64,000 nt of DNA from contig CM055100.1 in assembly GCA_029204225.1 (NCBI GenBank), positions 47,134,516-47,198,515 on the forward strand, given 5' to 3'. The first letter of the stretch is position 1; each line of letters begins with the position of its first letter. The position numbers and the translations under genes were made by a program. Positions 44,079 through 54,290 of the stretch are shown one piece after another. The DNA is from Diphasiastrum complanatum (taxonomy: Eukaryota > Streptophyta > Lycopodiopsida > Lycopodiales > Lycopodiaceae). Below the pieces are notes generated by a model, which saw only the letters and a program-made list of their open reading frames with translations, searched no databases and was not told where the DNA came from.

Positions 44079-45390
44079 AAATGGATATACAAGATCAAAT
44101 ATGGAGCTGATGGGCAGCTCAACAAGTACAAAGCACGGTTGGTTGCAAGAGGATTTGAGCAGCAGAAAGGTATTGATTTTGAGAAAACCTTCGCACCCAT
44201 AGCTAAGATGGTAACTATACATTCTATCGTTGCTATTTTTGCTTTCTATGGTTGGAAGATCCAGGAAATGGACGTTAAATCTGCTTTTCTTAATGGAATG
44301 CTGGATGAAGAGGTGTACTTAGGACAACCTCAAGGATTTGTTGAGCCAGGGACCGAGCTTCTCGTTTGAAGCTCAACAAAGCCATTTATGGATTGAAACA
44401 AGCACCGCGGGTGTGGTACTCTTGCATTGATGAACACTTCAAGCAAAGGGGAATGGTAAAGAGTGATGCCGATCCTAATCTTTACATTCTAAGACAAGAT
44501 TAAGATATAGTATTCATTGTGTTGTATGTGGATAATTTGATTATTACAAAAAGTAATGAGAGCTTAATTGATGAAATAAAATCAGATCTAGATCTTTCCA
44601 ATGCTTTTGACATGAGTGATCTAGGATTTATGCACTATTGTCTTGGCATTGAAGTATGGCAAAAGGAAGACATGGTCTTTCTTACACAAAGCAAATATGC
44701 GCGAGATTTGCTTTATAAGTTCAATTTGAAGGATTGTAAGCCTTTGAGAACACCTATGGATGTCAACATGAAGCTTACTGCATATGATGAATATGAGAAA
44801 GTGGATGCTTATTTGTATAGACAGCTGGTGGGTAGTTTGATATGGTTAACACACACACGACCTGATATTTCTTATGCTGTTGGTGTTGTTAGTAATTTAT
44901 GCAAGATCCTAGTCAAGCACTCTGGAAGTCTGCAAAACGTATTCTTAGATACATTCGAGGGACATTGGATTTTGGTTTGAAGTATGATCAACCTGAAGCG
45001 CCAATGTTGATAGGTTATACAGATGCCAATTGGGTAGCTAATATTGATGACAGAAGACCTATCAATGGTCATACATTCAGTTATGGTACAGCTGCAATTT
45101 CATGGAGTAGCAGAAAGCAACCTACAGTAGTCTTATCATCGACGTAAGCTGAATATCGAGCACTCAGTATTGCTACACAAGAAGCTGTATGGTTACAAAG
45201 ATTGCTTGTGGATTTAGGTCAACCACAGGTGGATGCGACTACTATATCTTGCGATAATCAAAGTTGCATTCACCTTGCCAAAAATCCAGTTTTACAGATA
45301 TTTTTACTAAGTCATTAGGTAGATGTAAATTTGAAAGGTTTCGTACTCTATTAGGAATAGAAGAATGTAATTTTATCATTGAGGGAGAGT
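44079..45390 (+). pseudogene. Copia RT and RNase H with YVDN active site
   Basis: Plus strand from IYKIKYGADGQLNKYKARLV through MDVKSAFLNGMLDEEVYL, then after a frameshift near 44,355 NKAIYGLKQAPRVWYSCIDE, catalytic VLYVDNLIITKS (second Asp of YVDD replaced by Asn), MSDLGFMHYCLGIEVWQ, RQLVGSLIWLTHTRPDISYA, a frameshift, IGYTDANWVAN, a stop in the SSTEAEY motif (SST-stop-AEYRALS), and a deletion between AKNPV and DIFTKSLGR. Same family as element C3. Starts inside RT; gag, protease and integrase absent. Confidence 0.85.
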
Positions 45391-45600
45391 GTTAGAAATC
45401 AATGATAAACTTTGTTGTTACTATTTACGAGGTACATTAATGTTGACATTTGTGACCAGCTGTCATTAGCCGTAGAGTAGTCTATTAGTCTACTCGTAGG
45501 TCTTCTCTCTCTATCAGGGGCTCAAGATTTATTTGTACATATTACATTCAATATGCTATAGAATGATAGTGTAATTGTGCATGTTCTTCTTCCGCCTTCT
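45391..45600 (+). repeat. Copia 3' LTR (start)
   Basis: GAGGGAGAG purine tract then TGTTAGAAATCAATG at 45,391. It extends about 200 bp; the right end is not clear, as a TG...CA end could not be matched to a partner. Confidence 0.55.
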
Positions 45601-45621
45601 TGTGGTGAATGCTTATCGTGA

Positions 45622-45843
45622 ATGTTTGATGTTCCATATCTGATTGTTGACAATTACCGAGCTGCCCTTCTTGGCAATCCATGGACACGCAGATTCCAAG
45701 TGTGGGTCGACCAAGACTGGCTGACAGGAGTCCACAAGTCCCTTCACACGCCCAAGGACTTGAAACTGGACCGCCTCCACTTTATGGAAGATGTCACGGG
45801 CTACCTGATCCAACAAAGACGGGCCAAGAAGACTCTTTACTGA
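45622..45843 (+). other. Open frame of unknown nature next to a Gypsy LTR
   Basis: 73 codons (NYRAALLGNPWTRRFQVWVD; ending QQRRAKKTLY). The composition is more protein-like than its neighbours and a frame on the other strand is also open. It sits just before the LTR at 45,890 and could be the 3' interior of Gypsy element D, but no known domain is visible. Confidence 0.3.
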
Positions 45844-45889
45844 ACCAGCAGAGTGATGAGGGACCGACACTACTTCAGGTCGTGGGTCC

Positions 45890-46573
45890 TGTTGGGGGTA
45901 TTCCCAACGAATTCTAAATAAATAAAATCGACTAATAAAATGTGTTGCGAGGGCATGACATCCTGCGCACATAAGCCCATGGCCCAATGAGCACACAAGC
46001 TTAAGTTGTAAATAAAATAAAATGGACTTGGGCCTTTGAATTAAAATAAAAGTAGAGGCCCAAAGTTATTTTTAAACTTAGAAGATTACTTTTTAGAGTT
46101 GGGTCCAAATTGGGACTCACACGAATCTCATAAATTTCAATGTACTTTTTGTGCACCCTTGGATCAAGTTGGGTCCAAGATGAATGGGTAGGATCAATGT
46201 AAATATTAGCCAATAGGATTTTGGGACAAAGGCCTTCCCCATTTTATAAAAAGACACCATTGGTACTCTATTTCCATGCTTAATAGAGAGGAGGAGACTC
46301 TATCATTTTGAGAGCTCAAGCATCCTCATCTGCTAATCACTCTTGCTTATGCTATTGTTGTGGTTGCTTGTTATTTCCATTTCCCATGCTTTTTGTTTAT
46401 GCTAGTTAAGTTTTTTCCATAAGCAATGAAATTGAGCATTTGAGCTAACCCCCATCTCATCTCTCTCTCTTTCTCTCTTCTCCTTCTTCTTTCTCTTCTA
46501 TTCTATCCTTTCTCTTCACCAACAATCATGATGAAGTTAGTTAGGGGAGTAGAGTTAGTGTGAGTAGTGTTAG
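45890..46573 (+). repeat. Gypsy element D LTR, second copy, truncated
   Basis: TGTTGGGGGTATTCCCAACG onward, matching 28,885-29,575 in inverted orientation. Similarity ends at GTGTTAG, about 46,573, so roughly the last 120 bp (and the primer site) are missing. Confidence 0.75.
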
Positions 46574-48540
46574 ATTCTTATATATTTCCTAAACTCCTGT
46601 ATCTTTTAGGAACTAAGTATCATTTGGATTCTAGAGAATTATGATTGACAAATCATAAGAGTTTAACTATTTGTGATTGACGAATCATAAATGGATACTT
46701 AATCAAAGGATAATCAAGAAATATACAAATTCTTAAGTATGTTGAGTAATTCCCAGTCTATCAAATAAGTTGAGATTTTAGATCAACATTTTGTAAGTCT
46801 AAATCTCCTTACTCCAGTATTTTATTGAGTCCTATGGGTCTCATAGTCATTTCTCGTTAAGTAAATTGCTTTTACTTATGGAGAGTTTTGCTTACCTTAG
46901 TGGACTATATTCTGCTACAAATTGTAGTCTATATGTGTTTGTGTACGAGTTCAATCTACATCTCCGGATTTATAGGAAACAATTAAATGTATTGAAATTC
47001 AGATGGATTGTCAATTTCTTACATGAAATGCTAGAAATGGGGCTATTAATTCATTAGAGTAACTATAGTACTCTGGATTGAATTATAATTATCTGAGACT
47101 TAATGGATCTGCTAGATATTTTGATTGATTGAATTGGTGTATTTTAGAATATTTAGATATTCTAAGAATATTGGTACCAAGAAGCACTATTATCTACAAG
47201 AAATGGCGGATAGATTTTAGACTATAGATCAGATAAAGAGAAATACATCTACACATGACTTTTCACACACATTAATATGTATCAAATAAAGGGAGATACA
47301 TCTACACATGACCTTCACACCCATTAATATGTATCTACACATGACTTTCACACATATTAATACATGGTGATAGACTGGTTGGGCCTTGAACTTGCTACCC
47401 ACTTGAACGAGCAGTCTTCCATAACATGATACAACGTATTGTATGTTGGCACTATTAGACCCAACTAGTTCTTCACCATCAAAAGGTGCTCACACTTTCT
47501 TGAACCATTTAGCCATTGAGGACATCACTCCTCACTATGTTCACCAACCAAGATGTCACTGCATCGACCATGAACTTGCATCTATGGGTCCTACCTTCCG
47601 CTTAATAGGATAATAGGTTGCATTGAGCCTTTGACAAAAATGCACAAGGGAAGTTTTGAGACCGCCCATAGTGCCCAGTTTTGATTTACACTTTTACCAA
47701 GCATGATGGTGCCCTAGTTAGTCACCGTCGTTGTGTTGATAGGAGCTACACAAATATATTGAGCACTATTAGTGAGGCAGACTTTACATCTTCTCTGACC
47801 ATACTCATGTGGGCCTAGAAAACCTCTATTGGTAGCAGGAGCACGGGGTGGTCGAGAGAGTGAGCAAGACTGGAAGCATCCTTTTCTCAATCACTCATGT
47901 AAGCCTTCCCCCTTTTAGGGCCTTCTGATGAGACCAATCCCCATCCAAAACAACTCCTAACATTGATGTGTCTGCCGAGATTTTGAACTCTTATCGGGGA
48001 ATGTTGCCTGAAGGGCAGTTCCATACACCAATGGTCTACAAAGTGTATGTTCACAAACTTGTTGGGTGCATGATTATGTTGTTTGACCCTTGGCTTGATA
48101 CAAATTTGACATTGCGTGAAAGGGTAATATGCAAGGTAGCACCTAGTCTTCCAAGACCATGGAGGTGCCCAATCGAGACGATGTTAGATAGGGGACCCAC
48201 CATTGTTAAGAGAGTTGATAGAGAGCAATATAGATATGAGACCTGACCATCATAGAACGTCTCACTTTCTCCATGTGGGCAAAGTCACCTGACCAAGAAC
48301 GCCCATCAGGCCTCGAGCCTTGAAACCACATCCCAACTTTGATCAAACCATCTGATGAAGGATAACAAGATGTTTGCAAGCCTCTACGAAGGTTATGAAG
48401 CCAGAACCTTTGCCAAACCATTTAAACAAAAAGTAACAGCTACAAACGTTCGCCAATTTTCTAGTAGCTATCTTTCAGGGTTTTTAAGATCCAAAAAAGT
48501 CCAGCAAACGTTAGTTCCAAGAAATAGCTGGTGTGAAAAA
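46574..48540. other. No firm gene; one short tandem array
   Basis: No recognisable gene. At about 47,245-47,366 a unit based on ATACATCTACACATGACTTTCACAC is repeated three times. An open frame at 47,968-48,246 (+, 92 codons, MSAEILNSYRGMLPEGQFH) has no recognisable family and no supporting signals. Confidence 0.45.
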
Positions 48541-49186
48541 TACAGATCCTAAGTGGATCTAAACTCCAAGATCATTGGCTTGAATGCTTGCACTCCAAAC
48601 TACATAAGCTAGGAATTGGCAACACATTCTATGCTACCTAGAATGCAAAGAACTTGATCAAAAAGCATTTATCACAAATGGAAACTTCCATAAACATCAA
48701 GTGCGGCCCAAAATAGCATTATACAGTCCATAATACATCAGCCTATCACTTTTGGAAAGCACCTAAGATCATACACAATAGCTTGAAGACAATACACACA
48801 ACAATGCTCTCAATGGAGGAAGAAACAATGACAATGATCTATTGATCTCAATGAAGCATACAAAAGGTTTCTCCAACCTGTTCTCCACGACTTCCCTACT
48901 ATTTATGGATGAGGAAGATGACTCTCTCTCCTCTCTCTAGAAGGTACTTGACCCTAGATATTCCCTATATAGGAAAAATAGCTAAAAATGGCTTATATGA
49001 CCAAAATACATCAAAATGGTCTCATTTTGAAGGGTATGAAGTTTGACACTTCATCATACTGAAAAAATACAGTAAATAAAAACATTGTGGCCTGGTTCAC
49101 ACGTGTGAAACTCCAGAACCAAAACTATTTACAATTTTAGCCAATTTAGGCCTCAAACTAGCTAGGAAATGTTGACAATTTTCACA
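48541..49186 (-). repeat. Copia 3' LTR (of the fused element)
   Basis: Minus strand GAAGAGGGAG then TGTGAAAATTG at 49,186; the stop codon of pol lies inside the first bases of the LTR. It contains TTCACACGTGTGAA at 49,096-49,109. The lower boundary is not defined. Confidence 0.6.
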
Positions 49187-50783
49187 CTCCCTCTTCAACA
49201 TTGGATGCTAGTTTCAACATAGTCTTTGAGCACATTTCAAGATTAGATCTATGCATTAAATATAGGTCCTTTCCCAATGGTTTGGTGAAGATATCAGCCA
49301 CACACTCCTTTGAAGAGACATGTTGAAGCTCCACCTCTTTGGCAATGACTTGATCTCTCACAAAATGGTGAGCAATCTCAATGTGCTTGCTCCTTGCATG
49401 AAAAACAGGATTGCTTGCCAAGCTTTGGGCTGAAAGGTTATCACAAAGTATGATTGGAGTCTTCTCTGGTTCCAGCAAGTGAAGATCCAATAACATCCTC
49501 TTGATCCAAAGAATCTCCTTGGTGCATGTTGTTAATGCCTTGTACTCGGCTTCGGTGGAAGATAGAGAGATAGTTGGTTGCTTCTTTGATAGCCATGAGA
49601 CCACTCCATCTCCAAGATAGATTGCAAAGGCACTTGTTGACTTCCTATCCATTTGATCACCTGCAAAATCTGAATCTGAAAATCCACAAAGGTTAGGTGT
49701 AGTACCTCCATACAAGATGCCAAAATCTCTAGATCCCGAGATGTATCTAAGTACTCTCTTTCCTAGCTTCCAATGAGCCTCACTAGGATCTTGCATAAAT
49801 TGACTTAGTTTACCAACCACAAAGCTTAGATCAGGTCTTGTGATGGTTAACCATATAAGAGATCCTATTAGCTTTCTATAGAGAGTAATGTCCTTGAAGG
49901 ATCTTTCATTACTTCTTGTAGTTAGCTTTACATTTGATTCCATAGGAGTAGAAACAACTTTACAATCTTCCATATGAAACCTTTTTAGAATAGAGTTAAC
50001 ATACTTTTCTTGACATATGAATGTAGATTTAGAAGTTCTAATAATCTCTATTCCTAAGATATAATGAAGTTTACCAAGATCTTGAATTTCAAACTCTCTT
50101 TTGAGTGCCATCTTGATTTCATCTATATCTAGATTGTTACCACCACTTAAGATAATGTCATCAACATAGATCAAAAGTAAAGTGATATTTTTACTTATCA
50201 AACATGCATCTCCAATGAACTCCACATCAAGTCCTTTGTCAATCATTTGACTTACACTAAGCAAATTCTTAGTGATTGAAGGAATGTACAAAACATTTTC
50301 AAGATTTGCTTTCCTATTTGTTGAAAGGGAAATAGGAATAGTGCCTATGCCTTTGATGTCACATTGACCATCATTTGCAGTGTAGATGATGTTACCTTCT
50401 CCCTCATAAGACAATAAGGATGTAAAGTATTCCTTATGTCTTGTCATGTGAGATGAGGCTCCACTATCAATCCACCAAGGATCATTATCATCTATGTTGG
50501 CTAACAAACTTGAAGTCATAACAAGTGATTCACATGTGTTATGTTCTTCCTCATCTATTGTAAGATTTCCTTGCCTCTCTCCTTGCTCTCTTTTCTTCTT
50601 ATAACATTCATTTGCAAAATGACCTTTTATCCCACAATAAAAGCACTTGAACTTTGACTTATTGTTCTTAGTAGAAGAGGAAGAGGAAGAGTGATCATCA
50701 TGATCAAAGTTACCACCTTTGGACCTAGATGGTTTCCAAGCATAGAAAGGAAGATTGAAACACATGCAACACTTTGCACACAC
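49182..50783 (-). CDS. Copia deletion derivative: zinc knuckle-protease-RT-RNase H fusion
   Basis: 533 codons without a break. Residues 45-60: intact zinc knuckle CFYCGIKGHFANEC. Residues ~100-118: protease site WWIDSGASSHMT, then NVLYIPSITKNLLSVSQMI. At about residue 203 (FIGDACLISKNI) the sequence jumps in frame to TLLLIYVDDIILSGG, the RT catalytic loop, removing the rest of protease, all of integrase and the N-terminal half of RT. Then ETPMESNV-like, LIGSLIWLTITRPDLSF, GFSDSDFAGD, SLSSTEAEYKAL, FHARSKHIEIAHHFVRD, ADIFTKPLGKD. The first ~20 residues are probably not native. An open frame this long in otherwise broken DNA suggests a recent event. Confidence 0.85.
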   Translation of the reverse strand: MCAKCCMCFNLPFYAWKPSRSKGGNFDHDDHSSSSSSTKNNKSKFKCFYCGIKGHFANECYKKKREQGERQGNLTIDEEEHNTCESLVMTSSLLANIDDNDPWWIDSGASSHMTRHKEYFTSLLSYEGEGNIIYTANDGQCDIKGIGTIPISLSTNRKANLENVLYIPSITKNLLSVSQMIDKGLDVEFIGDACLISKNITLLLIYVDDIILSGGNNLDIDEIKMALKREFEIQDLGKLHYILGIEIIRTSKSTFICQEKYVNSILKRFHMEDCKVVSTPMESNVKLTTRSNERSFKDITLYRKLIGSLIWLTITRPDLSFVVGKLSQFMQDPSEAHWKLGKRVLRYISGSRDFGILYGGTTPNLCGFSDSDFAGDQMDRKSTSAFAIYLGDGVVSWLSKKQPTISLSSTEAEYKALTTCTKEILWIKRMLLDLHLLEPEKTPIILCDNLSAQSLASNPVFHARSKHIEIAHHFVRDQVIAKEVELQHVSSKECVADIFTKPLGKDLYLMHRSNLEMCSKTMLKLASNVEEGV

Positions 50784-51280
50784 TAAGAATGGATTACAAA
50801 ATCAAACCAACCTGAACACACTCTTGCTTAAGCTCTCAAACTTTCCAGCAAGTGACCAAATCAAGTTATGGTGTGAAGAGTTACTTGCATTCTTAGAAAA
50901 TACCCAAAACTAGGATGCCAAGATTACCTAGTAATGAACAAACTTGATCAACATATGATCAACACACTAAGATATTCATTCAACCTGTAAAACCACATGT
51001 AAACCACACTTCTAAAAGTTTATAAACTCCAGCAAGTGATAAATACAAGATTTAGAGGTGAATGAATGAGCACACTTAGTGAATCACAAGACTAGCTTCA
51101 CTATCTTGTCAAATCTTGGTGTTTAGATGTAGATCTAAGATCACTTCACATGAGAATGTTCCTCAACCTGTTAAGAACCTGAAAACACACTTGCATAATG
51201 GTTAACACCTTCCAGCAAATGCTCCAATCAAATTACATAAGGAGAGTTACTTACATGCTCAACAAAGTACACCAAAAATT
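50784..51280. repeat. Three imperfect ~180-bp repeats
   Basis: Units begin CAACCTG near 50,810, 50,985 and 51,165 and share ACTTTCCAGCAAGTGA...CAA-type text about 60 bp in (TCCAGCAAGTGACCAAATC / TCCAGCAAGTGATAAATAC / TCCAGCAAATGCTCCAATC), followed by a GAGAGTTACTT or similar block. They lie upstream of the fused Copia frame; a role as leader is possible. Confidence 0.55.
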
Positions 51281-53300
51281 ATGCCAAAATTGATGACAAT
51301 CTTTACAATATGCTCTTCACAATGGAGCTTACAATATGTTCACCCAAAAAAGGGGATCTTTCATCCAAATGGGAGCTTTGCTCAGCCTTTAGGAGAATTA
51401 CAACTCACTCAAAAGAGCATTTGTCATCCACTTAAGGAGAAGTTTCATCCACTTAAGGAGAGTGTTCATCCAAGAATGGAGATTGTCAACAATAGGATTG
51501 AAAAGAACATTGTTAGTATTGAATATGCACAAGCCTCACAATCACAAATGATTAGGTGTTATGATCTGATCCAAAATAGTTTCTTTTCAGCCTCTGATCT
51601 TCAATAGACCTGAGTCATTTAGCATTCTGAACATTCATCGACACCAAAAATAACAATAAGAACTTTACCAAAAAGTCTATTTGTCAATCCGCCTCAGAGA
51701 AAGCCACTGACCAATCTACAAAGGTTCATACCAAGTATTGTGCTCCTGTGATCGTTCTGAATAATGTTTACAAAGAAAAAGGAACCTTCGTTGAGGTACT
51801 ATTAGAACACCTTACCAACCTTCGTCGAACCTTCACTGACTATAGTCAATTATGATGGGTATATAATGAAGAAAAAGAATTTCCTTGGTGCAATGTACTA
51901 TGCCTATCAGAAATAATCTTGAGCTCTACTTGATCCGAGAACTTTGAAATTGTAAGGATCTCGATTGATTTTATAAACATACACGGGTTATTAGCAAAAC
52001 CATCATTCTCAATTTGTCGCCAATGGAGAAAAGCTGATTGACAACATCATTTTTGTCAACATTAGATGCTTTAGAATCAGAAGAAGACATGCTAGTCAAC
52101 TTTGATGAGGAAGACGTCGGGTCTTCAACTTCATCAATTGAAAAAGAGAGTGTTCATAATTGTTCAAGTTCTAAATTGAGAGGCATTGGTGAAAATTCTT
52201 TAGAAATATCCTTTAAGAAAAATAAATGTAGAAGTATTTTGAGCCCTCTTTTTATGGGGATTGGATTCCCAAAAATCATGCGTTGTCATCACATGTTGTT
52301 TCTTTTTTTATTAGGATGGTATTATGAAGTTTGCAATTTTCTGTTTTGTTTTGATACACTGTAAAAATAAATTGTTTTTGCCATTCCTTTTAGAATATCT
52401 TGGGGATTGACTCGTAAAAAAATACGATTTTGGGCTAAAAGTAGTTCATAAGAAAAATACCAAAAAAATTACTCTTTTCAAGTCAAAGCTCCAAAACAAA
52501 TGTCATTGTGTTATCTTTATAAGAGTGCATATTTGTATTCTATTCATTCACACGTTTTCAAACAAGGTGCCCTACAACTAGGTTTCACCTCCCAAGCTAG
52601 TCAAGCCCTAGAAGATGATCTTATGGACATGACCCTCTTCAAATGGCATACCTATTACCTATCTTGTATGTTTTGGCTTGAATTTATTGTTATTATATAA
52701 AGAACCTGCCTACACGACCTGGATCGCTTCGCTCCTTGCTAAAGTAGCTCACTCTCTTCAAGTGGTTTTTTGGCACTCTTGGCTTGTGTTGCTTCCTAGG
52801 TGCTCTTCTCTTCTACATGTTGCATGTAAGGTCCTCCGAGTCCATCATTGATCCACACTACTTTTGCTAATGAGGTTGAGTGGTCACTCAAGTTTATCTT
52901 AGCCCTGGCTGGGTTGACCTACTTTGTACATTCAAAGACGGTTGTAATAAATGTAACAAATAGGATTAAATGCTAATTAGATAATTAGCAAGTAGAAGAT
53001 ATTTTGTAATATATCAATTAGAACAATCAATTGACTCAGTGAGACTCTCAGTTCTATTTAGAATTACTATTGCCAGTGTGATTACACTCAACGAACAAGC
53101 TGAAGTTATTACTTCAAGCTATTGTACTCATTTTCAATCAATCAGAGTGCAAATTCTGTCTACACTACTATTTCGTTCATTTGCACATTTGTATTGAATT
53201 CTTCTTCTTGATAATTTGTTGGTAACTGACGTGTTTCCGATCCTCAACCACTCCTCGCTCCAACTTTTGCTACCGATCCTCACAATTTTTGATAGTTTTA
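51281..53300. other. No firm gene
   Basis: Two plus-strand open frames are present. 51,281-51,607 has a FHPLKESVHP-type repeat. 52,038-52,364 has an acidic LESEEDMLVNFDEEDVGSS start. Neither shows a known domain, splice support or neighbours that would argue for a gene. Confidence 0.4.
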
Positions 53301-53465
53301 GGACACTTCTGATCATTTTACATCGCATTAGGACCGCATGAAGACAATTGCGACCATTTGAGACCGCATTTTGACCGCAAAGGACCGCATTAGATCCATT
53401 TGCGACAATTTGACAGCCATTTTGGAGCACTTTCGACCATTTGAGAACACCTTAGGACCGCCCGT
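53301..53465. repeat. GACCGCATT / GACCATTTGA micro-repeat cluster
   Basis: About ten copies of GACCGCA or CGACCATTTGA-like words in 150 bp. The minus-strand open frame here is a product of that repeat. Confidence 0.55.
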
Positions 53466-53533
53466 CAACGACGGGCATACCCACTAGATCATCGGCCGTC
53501 CATTGTCTGTCAACGATGGGCACTCTTTACTAG

Positions 53534-53775
53534 TATATATATATATATATATTGCGGATCTCGGTACCGCGTGACCATATTGGTACCGCGGTACCATATT
53601 GGTCCCGTGGTACCCAAAAAAAAAAAAAATTGCGAAAATAACACGGGAACAAATTTTAATTTTTTTTTTATATTATGGTACCGCCTTGGTACCACGGATC
53701 TGAGGGCAGTACTGTACTGGCGGTACCACCGTTATGGTACCGGCGGTACCATAATGGTGGTACCACATGGAACTA

Positions 53776-53832
<57 letters not shown>

Positions 53833-53875
53833 CACGCACACACACACACATGCACACACACACATATATATATAT
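53534..53875. repeat. GGTACC cluster with TA and CA microsatellites
   Basis: A TA run (53,534-53,552), then ten GGTACC hexamers between 53,563 and 53,764, many extended to GGTACCGCGGTACCATA or ATGGTACCGGCGGTACCATA, then a 40-bp TA run (53,779-53,821), a CA run (53,824-53,862) and more TA. The GGTACC phrases are self-complementary and can fold on either strand. Confidence 0.8.
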
Positions 53876-53994
53876 CTATAAAAAGATAGAGAACTTTGTT
53901 GTCTTAGTTAGTTGCTGTCACAGAAAATGCTCAACTCAAAATGTGTGCCTTCATAATTGTGATCTCAGCATGTCTTTGTGGATCGCGACTAAAA

Positions 53995-54290
53995 TTAGAA
54001 TTTTTTGATACCCAAAATCAGAATTAACCGATATGGGATCGTCTCAGAAAAATCGTAATTTTTCAATATCCAAAACCAGAATTTTTCGATACCCAAAATC
54101 ATATATTTTTCAATATGAGATCGACTAAAGAAAATTCATGATTTTCGATACCCAAATTCAGAATTTTCTGATAACAAAAATCAAAATTTTGCGATACGAG
54201 ATCGACTCGAAAAATTTGAAATTTTTCAATACCCAAAATCAAAAAATTTCAAAATTTGTAATTTTTCGATACCCAAAATCAAAATTGTGT
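53995..54290. repeat. Higher-order minisatellite (TTTTTCGATACCCAAAATCA)
   Basis: A 20-22 bp word TTTTTCGATACCCAAAATCA recurs seven or more times, with a longer spacing of roughly 60-85 bp set by GATATGAGATCGACTC-like words (near 54,035, 54,112 and 54,196). Confidence 0.7.

Noticed and set aside
45613-45996. 127-codon minus frame across the Gypsy LTR edge
   Set aside because: It spans the LTR boundary, so it cannot be an ancient conserved gene; kept only as part of the unidentified segment beside the LTR.
53571-54008. Frames with YIYIY and THTHTH repeats
   Set aside because: Products of the TA and CA microsatellites.
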